Notes under the pieces: generated by a model
What the model saw: only the letters and a program-made list of their open reading frames with translations
The model's database searches: none
Told to the model about the DNA's origin: nothing
NCBI GenBank assembly: GCA_036925085.1
Contig: JAUPFP010000050.1
Span: 100,001-164,000 of the forward strand
Reading direction: 5' to 3'
Length of the DNA: 64,000 nucleotides
From: Brachycybe producta
Lineage: Eukaryota; Arthropoda; Diplopoda; Playtdesmida; Andrognathidae
Shown: positions 49,581-62,307 of the stretch, piece by piece
How positions within the stretch are numbered: the stretch's first letter is position 1
How the letters are laid out: every line of letters begins with the position of its first letter
Made by a program: the position numbers and the translations under genes

Positions 49581-52500
49581 ACTTAAGAGCTGTCTCACAG
49601 AACTTTTAGCAATCGATGGAAATTACATTTACTGTTTCCCATCTAGAAATCTGAGCACACCTAGCTGCAATCTCAGTTAAGCAACTTTTTCTACTATAAA
49701 CACCATGCACAGTGTCTTGTCATAAAGCAATGTTCAATTTTGTTGAGAATCACAAGTGAGAAATTGACCAATAAATTGTGGATGATGTTGTTCATAAAAT
49801 CTTAACGGAGTTCACCGAAATTATCATTGTTATTTTTAACCCTCCTTAAAATAATTCACATCGACTTTGAACAAGATAAAATACCAAAGAAGAAAGAAGA
49901 AAAAAACGTCATCGTAAATTAGTTAACGCACATCAAATGTACGGATAAAATATTATAAAAGAAGCTTAAAACCAATTTATAGAAATATAAAATTATCATT
50001 ATGACCATATAACATAATAAAACTTCTATTACACAACCAAAAAAAAAAGAACAAACATAGAAACACATTGTCACCTTCTTTCAACAACAACCACCAGTCC
50101 TTATTGTTGTTAACCTTTAAAACCAGATTTAATAATAAATAATAATTACACGTGTGTAAATCTGTCACGTTTAGAACTAAGTTAAGGTTATTATTGGAGG
50201 GGGGAGGGAATGATAACAATGAAACCAGTAAGGGAGGCAAAACTACAAACAAAAATGGCCTAATTAGGTCTAAACTGAAACCACAATGGTTCATATTATG
50301 GTTAGTAAACGTGAAATATGAAAATAATAATAATAATCCTTAATTCCTCCCTCCCCATCCTTCTATTTGCGCATTCCGGTGGTTAGACCTTAATATAAAC
50401 CAGTCGTCTATTACTCATTTTTATGTCTTAAAACCATTAGTGGGACCGGGTTCTCTTTTTTCTCTCTCCCCTTCCTTACTATACACACACACACACCGTA
50501 TCTCCAATAATTTTTCTGGTTCTTTCTAAACTATTAGAAGAAAGGAAGGAGCCCTTACTACTATTTTCAATAACATTTGTGGAGGAGGAGGAGCAGCAGC
50601 AATGGGAGGGAACACATTAAATACAAACCAACCAACCTTAAGGAATCTCTCGTTTCTCCTTCTCTTTCTCGCACCAAAAACCAACTTTCAATTCCCACAA
50701 AAAAAAAGAATGAAACGTTAAATAACGACGACCCTTCTCTATAAAGATTTGCTATAAAAAGAAAATCGACCTCGTTGACCAAATGAAAAAGCCAAGAAAA
50801 TAATAATCACTAATGACTAGAAGAGTAAAGAGAGAGAGAAAAAAAAAAGATAGTGTTGGGTGGGGGTGAAGATACATCTTAATAATAATCCGATTTTGTC
50901 ATGAAGGTTACCTAAGGTCAAACTAAGAAACTTACTCAGTTGACCCCACCCCCTCCCCTCCTCCCTTATATACAAAACACCCTTTAAGAAAAGCCAAAAA
51001 ATCATCAACCATTTTCTAAGAATAACTGTAGGTAGGTTTGGGGGGGGAGAGATAAGTGACGCATTCAATTAATGGTTTGTGTTTCTTGAAAACCACTTTT
51101 CAAGATGTTTTAAAAAAATGAAATATGAAAGACGGAGAAGAAAAATGGATTTTGAGTCTTTGGTCAATGGGTAAGGGGGGGGGGGGCTTTTAAGGTTTTA
51201 GTAAAAGTCTAGTGAAACGCCCCCTTCCATTCCAATCCCGAAATTCCAAGATTTCAGAGTAAAATTTAATGACTAGTTAGATGCTCCTCTAATTGTTTTA
51301 ATTATTAAATAATTTTTAAATTCAAAACATTTTTCCCCAAAAAATTAAATTGTGATAATTAAAAATGTTAATTTTATAAAGATGAGATTGGAATGTCGTT
51401 GAAACAACAATGAAATTTGAAACCTCTTCCTCCCTCCCCTCCTACAGTATTTCACCTATGTCATTCTTTAGCCTCCAACCACCCCCCCCCCCCATTTTAA
51501 TGTTGAATTTATTTCATTGAGAATGCTGAACGCATCTCTCTTCTCCATCAGCTAACCACAATTAAGCATTCCACATGCGACCCCCCCCCCTAAACCCAAT
51601 CAACCCCCCACCCTTAATTCCTCCACCCCAGCGCTCTCTACCCCTTCTACTCTCTATCTAGCTGAATCACAACATTATATAAACCAACTAAAACGAAATC
51701 AGGATATTAGATCCACATACACCATAAATGGATAAAAAAGAGCAAAAACACAACATTGTATTTCCAATTAAATAAATAAATTATCGCAGTGCGTTTCGAA
51801 TATCAACTCTTTTCATATGTACGTACAAGTGGCTTGCTTAAAGGGGCTGCTGCTGCTGCTGCTGCTAACCTACATTATCTATTACTCTATCCATCTCATG
51901 TGTAGATAACCCAAACACAAACGATAATTCAAAAATAAATGTGTTTTGGGCTTCAATTTGCATATTTCTCTTGATTTCCCAAACCAACCACCAAAACCCA
52001 AATACAATTTTAATACGACAAATATGCTAGCAGTGATTGCCATGCAACAGGGTGACCAAAAATAATCCCATTCCCAAAACATTTTTTCAAAGTTTCAACA
52101 AACTTCGTAAATTCTTCGCAAATTCAAATCACTTACAATAGTTAATTATTTAAAATAATTAAACAACTTACACGTTTTTATTTAAAAAAAATCCTTTTTT
52201 AATTGAAAAAGCAAATGTCTGTTCGTCCGATAATAAAAGATGGACCTAAGTTGAAAATTGATTACTGTGATGTATGAGTGTTATAACTTATAAGTCATTA
52301 ACTAACACAAAGATGTTTCTCACCAAATGAAAAAACACCTTCAAAATCCGGATGATAAAGAGTACAAAGAAGACCCGCCCCTTTCCTGACGAGTACACCA
52401 TGAGACATATATATCCGTCATCCGGAGATGGATATATATCTCATTGATCTTCTTCCCATATTTCGTACATGGAATGGTCTATAGTGTAGAGTAGAAGAGT

Positions 52501-55267
52501 AAAGCATCATTTGATTGAAGGCATGCACATTGCACAAATTAAGGACTAGAAATACCCTTTCCCCCCAATCATCTTCTAACTTCCTAAATAAGAAAGAGAC
52601 CAAAAATGCACATTAAGTCTGAAATAGATAGGCCTACTACAAGAGGGGGGGGATTGGTAAGAGGGGAGGACACACTTAATAATAATCCCCCCCCCCCACA
52701 CACACACACAAAATAAACAAGCATTTGGGGGGGGGGGAGTAGTTTCTTTAAAAAAAAAGTGCCGTTGAGAATTTCTCTGATGAAATTTCCATGTTCATTT
52801 TTTAATTAAAAACGTTGATCGTTACACGTTTCAGATCTTGTGCATTATTTTAAACAACAATGTTGAACTTATTAAAGTGGAATATATATTCAAGAAAAGA
52901 AAACAAAAAAGGAAAGATGTTTTAATATTAAAATCAAATCAATCAATACCTACCGGGATTCAAGGGGCGTTACCGGAAAAGGGGAACGGAAAAGGGGGTT
53001 CAAACAAATTTTTCATGCAAAAAAAAATAATTGATCTTCCTTCCATAAGAGCTTATTTTTTACTTAAAATAGTAACCATTAAAAAAATTAAAAGTTCACT
53101 TATGAACACTAAAAACACTTTTGTAATAAAACCCAACAGACACTTCCAAAGAGGTCAAATAGAGTTCGTGGGCATTGCGAGGCCTCTTGGAACACTTGCG
53201 GGCCCCATGGGCTTAGTAAGTCAAATGGGCTAACCTGGCTGGCCCTCAGCAAAATCGATCTGGACAGTGTGTTTGTTGCGTATCTTAAGACAGAATCCAC
53301 AATTAAATAACATTGCAACAGAAAGAAAATGCAAAAAAAAAAAAGGATAAAGAGTTTTAAGAGATTTCAAAGTCACCTTTCGTCTGCAATTTTGCAATTA
53401 TTATTATTTACGCTTGGGACCTCCGATTATGAAAGAAGACCACCAGAAATAAGAAATGAAAACAGCAAGTGGATTGTATGTATTTAACATCATCATGGCG
53501 TCGTCGTCGTCTTATTATTATTATTATTATTATTTTTAAACTGCAGACAACTGCATTGTAATTAAAAGGAGACAGAAACCCACTCCGAATAGAAAAAAAA
53601 AATAAACATACACAGATTGTGCGCCCCTTATGTGTGTTATGCTTGCAATTTAGATAGATCTATATAATTTTATTATATGATCTCTCATATGTGTGTATGT
53701 AAAAATCCTCCCCCTCCCACCCGTTAGGAGGAGCATAAGGATGCATATTTACGCATTTTTTTCTTCTTCTAATATATAAGAAGACAAGTGAAAATGTAGC
53801 AGAAGAAAAAAAAAAGAAAAAAAATTGAAACAAAAAAAAAACCAACAAAAACTGTCTCCTCCATTCTACAAGTTAAATGTTGTCTGTGTGTCTGTGACTG
53901 AATTCCATTTAAAAGAAACAACGTCATCTCTAAGTCAGAACGAACTACTGACTACTTCATAAAACTTACTTAAGCATGAATACACGATTTAAAACAAAAA
54001 CAAATCAATGTGTCCCCCCCCCCTTTCTTCTTCTTGTTTTTTTCGTATTCACACTATACTCAAACACACGCAATATAAAAAATAAAAGTAGGCCCCGCCT
54101 ACACTACACTACATTATTGCATTTTTACACAACTATAATAATAATTAATTAAACATTGATTGGAAGCTTGAAGATCTAAAACTCATTTAAGGCAGCCATT
54201 TTCCCCCACCTTACAATACACAAAGGAAGAACACGACTAATTATATAAAACCCCTTCTTTTGTGTTTCAATTACGAATTCAATTTCTGTAGTTTTTTTTT
54301 TTTTTTCATTCTTCTTCTTCTTCTTCTAAATGGATTTCTTTTTTTGGGGTTTTTTTGTTGAGATTGTGCCAGACATTTTCAAGATGTACAATTTCTAAAA
54401 ATGTATTCATAAACTGCAACTGTACTGTGTAATAATAAATAGTATAGTTTTGCATTGCGTGCTATACACACCCCCTCCCCCATAATTTTAAATCCACCAA
54501 CCACCAAAAAAAAATTCCTTTAGTCTCCTCCTCCGCCCATGAATTCTACAAAATGTGATATATGAATATAAGGGAAAATATTACAAAACATTTAACATTC
54601 CGTAACAATCTTTGTTCTTTCTATTCCTAAATAAAAATGAAAGATTGACCGTTTCCATTTTTTACTATAAACCAGTAAACACCGTTATCACACGCAAAAG
54701 AAACACATTTGTTTTGGGCATTTCAGCCACCAACACACACACTAACTAACTACTAATAATAATAATGATGGTTTTCAAATTAGACTTGCTGCACGCACTG
54801 AACAAACTTCCGCCATTATTATGTACAACAACAACAACAACAACAAAACTAATTTGCAAAAGTTCAACAACAATAGACCTACAAAAAAGAAAGAAATATA
54901 TTTAATTAGCTAAATTGTTGTCATTTTCATCTAAAATTGTTATCCATGACACATTTTCATTCTGCGCTTTTAAACAAAATAGTTAAAAGCGAAATAAAAC
55001 TAATTAAGACACACCATATATTCAATTAAAATAAGAATTCATTTTATAAATTATTATTCAGAGAATATCCAATAAAAAACGAGAACATAATATTCAAAAT
55101 TCACAATTGCTCTTGACATTTGTCTTTTACAAAAATAATAAAATTACCGTCAATTAACACTGCAATAAAAATGGCTAATTTTTGCGTGTTATTAGTAAAT
55201 TCATTGTAAAAAAAAAACAAAGAAAAGTTGAATCCATCCGTGAAAAGTTTCACTTCGAAAGATGATA

Positions 55268-55454
55268 CTTTGTCTATACCTTCGTTTAACGAATAGGAAT
55301 ATGTTCCTAGAAATCGTATTCGTTAATCAAAGGTTCACCGTTAATCAAGTCTTCTTTGGAGTGAATAAAATTTGTGTAAAGGCGCTTCTGTACAAAAACT
55401 ATGGAGTTTGATCAACTACGTTACAACGAGATATCGTTAAGCAAGGTATTACTG
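55268..55454. mobile_element. possible Tc1/mariner-type MITE
   Basis: The right end reads inward CAGTAATACCTTGCTTAACGA; the left end CTATACCTTCGTTTAACGA resembles it with small gaps, and TA dinucleotides flank both (55266-55267 and 55455-55456). CAGTAATACC-type ends and TA duplications are usual for mariner-like elements. The left end is degraded, and TA flanks are weak evidence in AT-rich DNA. Confidence 0.4.
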
Positions 55455-55456
55455 TA

Positions 55457-56467
55457 GGCCCACAACAATGAAAAATTAAGCCCAACATCACAATGGTGAG
55501 GAGGAGTCTCATGTTTCATTCTCAAATCTTCGAGTTAAAACTTGACAATACTTGAGTTTGTTATGTTTTATTTAAAAAAAAGCAAATAACGTTGAATTCA
55601 TGTGAAATTGTGTCGCGTTTAGTCGATTTTTAGCACCAAAATTAATATTTATGTGGATGATAATATTAGAAAATTATTTCAAATATGTCACCATAGATTA
55701 CCGTTACGATAACGACGTTATTTCTATCTTCCGTTTCTTCTTCATTAAGTTAAAAACAAATTCGAAATTTAAATTTTGTTATTATTATCCACTACTATAG
55801 TGAAGCAAAATTCTTCAAGTGTAATTAATCGTCCATATTGCATCAACCCAGAAATTATTGTTCAAAGGCGTCGTCGACAAAATTGATTTACATTAAATAT
55901 ATGAAAAAAAGTTCGACATTCAAATACAGGGTGTGTTCCCGTATCATTTCATCCAACAATAAGAAATTGGAAACCAAGAGAAATTTATACAAAGCAACTC
56001 CATGTTAGGAAGAAGAACAAAAAAAACGTCAAAAGTGAGTGAAGAATCGTCTGTTTTTTGAAGCTAGAAGGAAGACATATTTGCTTAAAATGTCATCCAT
56101 TTTTTTTTGCGAATGAAATCGTATTGTAATTAGTACTAATTACAAAGTGCAAACTGAAGCCCTTAAGTACAGTTTGCGCCATCTATCGGCACGAAATGCT
56201 GCATAGAAAAAGCTGCTCCCTTAGTTGAGTTACTTTTCTTCTGTATATTTAGCTCGGTGAAAACCAACCAAAATATATAACTTATAATCGTCGTCGTCGT
56301 CATCATAAAGAATAGGGTTAAACTCTATTCTATAAACACAATTGACCTCCTAAATTTCTAATATATTGCAAACAGAAATAGTAAAATATGTTTAATAATA
56401 ATACATTCAAGCATCCTGTACTACATTATTATTATTATTATTATAAGTATTATGAATCTCTATTCTT

Positions 56468-56498
<31 letters not shown>

Positions 56499-56990
56499 AT
56501 TTGTGTCTTCAACTTTAACAAGTTTTAAGTGAAATTGATCGCAAGCACAAAACTAACTTCTATGCATAAGTTTCACAGTGTTACTACTGTACTATAACAC
56601 TACGAGTGTTTTATGTTTAGCAAAGAAGCAATTGATGAAGGCTCAGCCCCTCAAGCTTTGTATATCTTAATATATACCTAATGTCTTCTGTATTGACGCC
56701 TTTATAATTGTATTGAGCGACATCATCATCATCATCACTACGTATATATTATAAATACCAAAAAAAAAGGGTTAAGAAAATAAGGTATGTTCATTTTGAG
56801 TGCAACCCACCATACGTAATAAACTAAATTGCACTCACAGGAACTAATAACAAAAGACAATCCTCAGCGCCCCGAGGGGAGAGGATAGGAGGAGGAGGAG
56901 GAGGAGGACTGGTGTCTCATCCTATTCTTCCATTCTTCTTCTTCAGACTAAGTTTCACTAATAATAATATACCCAACTAAATATACCCAG
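55457..56990. other. non-coding spacer
   Basis: No gene is supported. Contents: GTC triplets near 56289-56300, TTA triplets near 56426-56443, CT-rich tracts 56463-56499, CATCAT repeats near 56721-56736 and GGA triplets near 56888-56908. Confidence 0.5.
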
Positions 56991-56998
56991 CCAGCAAC

Positions 56999-57603
56999 GG
57001 TGGCGCTGATCAAGCGCCAAATTGAACAAGCGCCAAATTGAATAAGCGCCAAATTGAACAAGCGCCAAACTGAACAAACGCCAAATGGAACAAACGCCAA
57101 ACTGAATAAAAGCCAAATGGAACAAACGCCAAACTGAATAAAAGCCAAATGGAACAAGCGCCAAACTGAATAACCGCCAAAATGTGATAAACACATTGTT
57201 AGGTTAGGTTAGGTTAGGTTTGGTTTGGTTTGGTTTGGTTAGGTTTGGTTAGGTTAGGTTAGGTTAGGTTAGGATTGGTTAGGTTAGGTTAGCATGTTCT
57301 GTTTGTAAATCTGCACAGTCTGACGTCTATAAAAGCTCACAATATTTGGACCATCAGAATTTACAAAAAACCTGAATAACCACCAAACTGAATAAACGCC
57401 AAATGGAACAAACGCCAAACTGAATAAGCGCCAAACTGAATACGCGCCAAATGGAAGAAACGCCAAACTGAATAAAAGCCAAAAATTTGGCGGTTATTCA
57501 GTTTGGCGTTTGTCCATTTGGCGCTTATTCAGTTTGGCGTTTGTTCAATTTGGCGCTTATTCAGTTTGGCGTTTGTTCAATTTGGCGCTTATTCAGTCGC
57601 CCC
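56999..57603 (-). mobile_element. non-autonomous DNA element with 16-bp arrays and telomere-like core, copy 2
   Basis: The 605-bp element has a perfect 8-bp duplication CCAGCAAC (56991-56998 and 57604-57611). It is the reverse complement of the copy at 18200-18785: it begins GGTGGCGCTGATCAAGCGCC and ends in CAGTCGCCCC. The order is 16-bp units, a degenerate TTAGG array (57196-57291), the same 80-bp unique core (differing at about two bases by eye), then inverted 16-bp units. The copies differ in length through unit number. Two copies with different target duplications prove independent insertions. The frames here only translate the array. Confidence 0.87.
57196..57291. repeat. (TTAGG)n/(TTTGG)n array inside element copy 2
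   Basis: Pentamer array of TTAGG with TTTGG and ATTGG variants, about 96 bp. It is longer than the matching array in copy 1 (about 58 bp), so array length varies between copies. Confidence 0.8.
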
Positions 57604-59802
57604 CCAGCAACACTGTCTACTTGTACACAAATTATGTTTCTATATTCCAGGTGTTCTTTTTATTATAACATACAGGTAGCTCAACTACATGTTAACAGAA
57701 AATCAGTTTCAATTGTATAGCCTCTCTTCGAGGTTCTCTTTATTCCTCTTTACATCCCTCCCTCCCCTTATCTCTTTATCACCCACTCTCTCTGTGCAAC
57801 CATGTTAACACGTGGTACAAGAGAAGAAGGAATTTATCTCTAAGTACAGTTCTTAGTTGTGTGTGTAATACATCTTGGTGCAAACACAATTGCAACACAA
57901 AATCCCATTCTACCTTGTTGGAAACGTTCACAAAAGTTATATCCATTTTTGGAGGAATTTTTCAGAAATATGAATAAAAAGGTCAGCACATAATGGTAAC
58001 CTCCCAATATGATGGTGGTGGCCATTAATGTTTCTAATTTACCGTTTTATTCCCTGCTATATACTATCCTTGCTTTAATTGCACTAAATGTCATACAAAG
58101 AGAGAGAAAGAGAAAGGTGCGTAATAAAAATGACGGATATAAAATGCAATGAAGAAAAGAAGTGTGGGAATTTTACAGTTTGAACTAAGCCTCTTAACTA
58201 GAAACTAGAAAATAATATATATATATACCTATTTCTAAAAGTAATTCTATTCTATTCTACTTCAGTAATGTAAGGCAAGCTAATAGGTCTATATATACAG
58301 TGTATGCAAGGCAATGAAGCAAAAAGGGCCTCTCTCTCTCATTCTCTCTGTTTTATCTCTCTCTCTCTCTCTCTCTACATCTCCCATTTTCTCCATCTGC
58401 AGATGCCGACATTAGTTTGTGAAACAACGTCGTCCCCTACCCCCTCCCCAATGTCCAAACACAAGAGAGAAAGAGATGTGTGTCCATCGTCCCCACAAAC
58501 CATACAAGGAAAACAACACTGTATAGGCCTATCTCATACCCACACACTCAATGGTAACATCGCCCCGCGTCTTCACAAATACAATGAAAAATAAGTCTTG
58601 AATCTGGATTCTAGATGATGAAGCTCTTTTAAGTCATCAAAGACAATAGACAAGGATGTAACACAATAAATACCGTTTTCAACAAACAAAAAACACACAA
58701 AAGAAACAGCAAGAAGAAAGTTTCTTCGCAATGTAAAATAATAAGAAAAAAAAAGACGAGTTTCAGACTAAAAGTGTTGTGAAGGAAGACAATAGGAGAT
58801 AGGAAAGATAGATAGAGAGAAAAAGCCAGTAACCTTCCCCCCTTTTCCGGAATTTTGTTGAAATTTCAGACAAATTGAAAATCCATCACTGGTCATTTAA
58901 TTAATTAAACCGCACAAACTTATACCGTGATCTGAGGTCATCATCATTGCACAACTACACTTACTATGCATTAAAACACCAGTGAACCATAGAGTGATGT
59001 AATTCTATCAGTAGACTAGCGTGCCGCATCGTAACAGAATTTCACTGAATTAGATTTAATTTTTTAGGATATTTTTTGTTAGGATATTTAGCTAGCTATC
59101 TACTTTTGAATCGTCGTCTATGGAAATTAGTAACGTAGTTTATTTTCAACATTTATTTTAAAAATACATCGTAACTAGGTTATTATGCAAATCAAACAGC
59201 GGACGGACATTATATTTGAGTGCTTATTGCATTTTAAATTACGTTTCTAGAATAACTCTGCACGAAATCAATGAACGTAAAGAAAACCCGATCGTTAAAG
59301 GGCTATACCGGGTATTACGTCATACCTTGATCTCAACCATGTACAGACGAGATGTGAATTTTCTAGTCTCGATAACAACTAGGATAATCAGGGTGTCATT
59401 TGTTGAAATCATTTACCATCAATTTAACCTCCCATACTTGCTTCATAATTTCATTTGAAGGAAATTATTAACCAAAAATTAAAACTAAAGTTAGTTAACA
59501 ACAAAAATTTCCTTACTTTGATAGAAATTTCTTTTTTCGTGGATTTCAATGATTTCAATTAAAAAATAACAACATCTAAAAGTCAATTATCCATTAAATA
59601 ATATGAAATTTCTTCCTGATACCCGGAAACTACATTCCTTAACCAGGGTTAGATTTATGGAAATTAAATGTTTCGATTTGTGCAATTTAATTATGAAAAT
59701 AAAAATGACATCTGCAGAGGCAGAATATCATTTCGTTATAAGATTGGAGAAGGAAAAAAAAAGATTAGGCGTAATAAATTTAAGCCTAATGTCCACACAC
59801 AC

Positions 59803-59834
<32 letters not shown>

Positions 59835-60944
59835 TGGAGAGACGGAGCCATGAGCCTGCAGCCATAATGTGTGCGTGTTTGCGCGCGTAAACGATCGAAA
59901 AAGGGCAATCGAATCGATCGTGGTTATGTTGCATCTTACTATACAGTATATAAAAACACAACTTTCCACCCCCCCTTTCCAGAAAACTCGTGTTTACTCC
60001 AATGCGAACCCACACTTAGAATAAGGTATACACGTATATATACAGTACATATAGAGGAGGAACCTTAAAACAAAAGAGCGCAAAATAAAGACAAAAAAAG
60101 CCAGCAACAACCATTATTACAACATGTTCAAGTAAATGTTTCAATGTCTTCTTACAACTGGACACAAGACTGGACATTTCTCTTTCAGGTTCCAATATGG
60201 GAACAACAAGAAAATAAATGTTAAGAGTTAAAAAGGGAAATAAAACATCTGTCATTGACATTGTCTCTCTCTCTCTATCTCTCTCTTTTTCTCAATCTAT
60301 CCATCTATTTCCCACATTATAACAACATTAAAGGAGGAGTTGATCAATTGATATCTAAAAAAGATCACAGTTTATAACATACATTCCATTAAAAATTGTA
60401 CAGGTAGTCTTTTTAAAATGAAAACAATCCATCGTTTTAAATTATGGTATTTGGTGAGAATCCATGAGGGGCCAGAGGGGAAGGGGCGGGGGCCCAAACG
60501 ACAACAAAAAATGAAGCATCTTTTTTTTCTGTTGTTTCGCCATATAATACACATGTACAATCCATGGAATCATTGAATGAAACAAAGAAATCCTAAACTA
60601 GAAAAAAAAGGAGTGTTCACACCTCAAACACAAACGGGAATAAAGAACAAATTAATTAATGTATTACTGTAATGACAAAAACAACACTGTTGTTACTTGT
60701 GGAGCTTCAATCTTATTTAGACACTTTTCTGCTAAACAACCGAAATCAAACGAAAAACCCTAGAAAAACCCAAGAGTTTTTTAAATATTGTAAAATTGCA
60801 TTGAAATTTATGAAAATAAAAACTTGTGTTATTTTTTACGCTCACTCCCCCTTAATCCCTTTCCATCTATCTCTCTATCCATTCCCAGGAATAAGACCTC
60901 GATATTTGGACCCGTGTATAATATATGTACATTACATAATACTG

Positions 60945-60945
<1 letters not shown>

Positions 60946-60987
<42 letters not shown>
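60946..60987. repeat. (TTA)n microsatellite
   Basis: About 14 triplets ending in ATCATCATC. Confidence 0.9.
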
Positions 60988-61587
60988 CATCATCAAGAGA
61001 GAGACAGAGATTTTAAAACATAAGCATCATCAGGCTTCAGTTAAACTTCTAATTTTGTGCGTTTCGATATCGATCAAATGTCAAAATCGGCTTCATTCAA
61101 CGAGTAGGGAGCACTTCCTACCCCCACCTTCGTTCAGAAGGTGGGGGAATCCTACACAGACAGGTTTAGGAGAAGGGGATAGGAGGACAGCAAAAAAAAT
61201 ATAATACTATATAAATGTGCGTTGAAATAGAAAAAAAACACGTAAAGAATAGTCTTTTTCTAATAACAAAAATAAGAAAAAAGAGAAACAAAAGAAAAAA
61301 TATTGAACAAAATTTGAAACAATTCAAAATGATAGTGGGGGAGGAGGGACCCCCAACCCTAAATCTAAACACCAAGACCAAAAAAACCCCATTTTAAGAA
61401 TCCACATGTAATATTAATATAGGTATATGGGGGGGGGAAGCAACAACATCGATGTCTATTGTTATTTTTATTATTATTATTATTATTATTATATATACAA
61501 TAAAAAACACCAGGTGCATCTAGTTCTATGATATCCACTCTGTTTGAACTATTAACGCCGCGTTTATAGTCATCATTTCGCAGGATC

Positions 61588-61631
61588 GTGTCCTCTCTGT
61601 ACAGTTTTTAATACAACTGGAGAGAGGACAC
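61588..61631. repeat. 44-bp hairpin
   Basis: GTGTCCTCTCT (61588-61598) pairs perfectly with AGAGAGGACAC (61621-61631); CAGT and ACTG inside can extend the stem. It lies about 50 bp before a second, larger hairpin. Confidence 0.65.
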
Positions 61632-61682
61632 ACGTCTGAGCAAGAAACGCGAAATTAAGGTGATCAAAATTCTATCCGTCGT

Positions 61683-61756
61683 CATCGTGTTTCGAGCACC
61701 CTTTCTCTCTCTTTATAGAGAGAGAGAAAGAGAGAAAAGGTGCTCGAAACACGATG
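61683..61756. repeat. 74-bp near-perfect palindrome
   Basis: CATCGTGTTTCGAGCACC (61683-61700) pairs perfectly with its inverse at 61739-61756, and CTTTCTCTCTCT pairs with AGAGAGAGAAAG inside. With the hairpin at 61588-61631 it suggests a foldback-type repeat, but no flanking duplication was found. Confidence 0.7.
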
Positions 61757-62249
61757 ATGGCCGTCAGTCAGTGGTCACTCATTGCATTTGACAACCAAAC
61801 CCAACACAAGCACACATTCAACCAGCTATATGAAGTACAGTGCACAGGCATTATAGTACCCCTATAGGGACATCATTACAATTATTAATACACAAGATAG
61901 ATTAATTTACAAAAGTGTAAAAAAAAAGCAAATATGTACAATGAAGTCGCGCATTTCTATTATTATGTCTTCATATATATATATATTGAAAATGAGATTT
62001 CAAAAAGAGAGTGAGAGAGAGAGAGAACAATTGAAAACAAAAATAAGTTCACTTGAATCCAGAGAAAGAAAGAACGAGAGTAGAAAGAAAATGTTTGGAA
62101 TTCGTTGTAACAAAAATTAAGAAGAGAGCTTTTTTAGAAAATAGTTGCATTCCATATTTTTATATATATATGTATATATATAATATTGTATGAAATTATT
62201 ATAGTGTGTAATATGAATGTCATTTCGTGCTACACACACACACACGCAT

Positions 62250-62252
<3 letters not shown>

Positions 62253-62305
<53 letters not shown>
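62253..62305. repeat. (CT)n microsatellite
   Basis: About 26 uninterrupted CT dinucleotides preceded by a short (CA)n at about 62232-62245. Confidence 0.95.
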
Positions 62306-62307
<2 letters not shown>

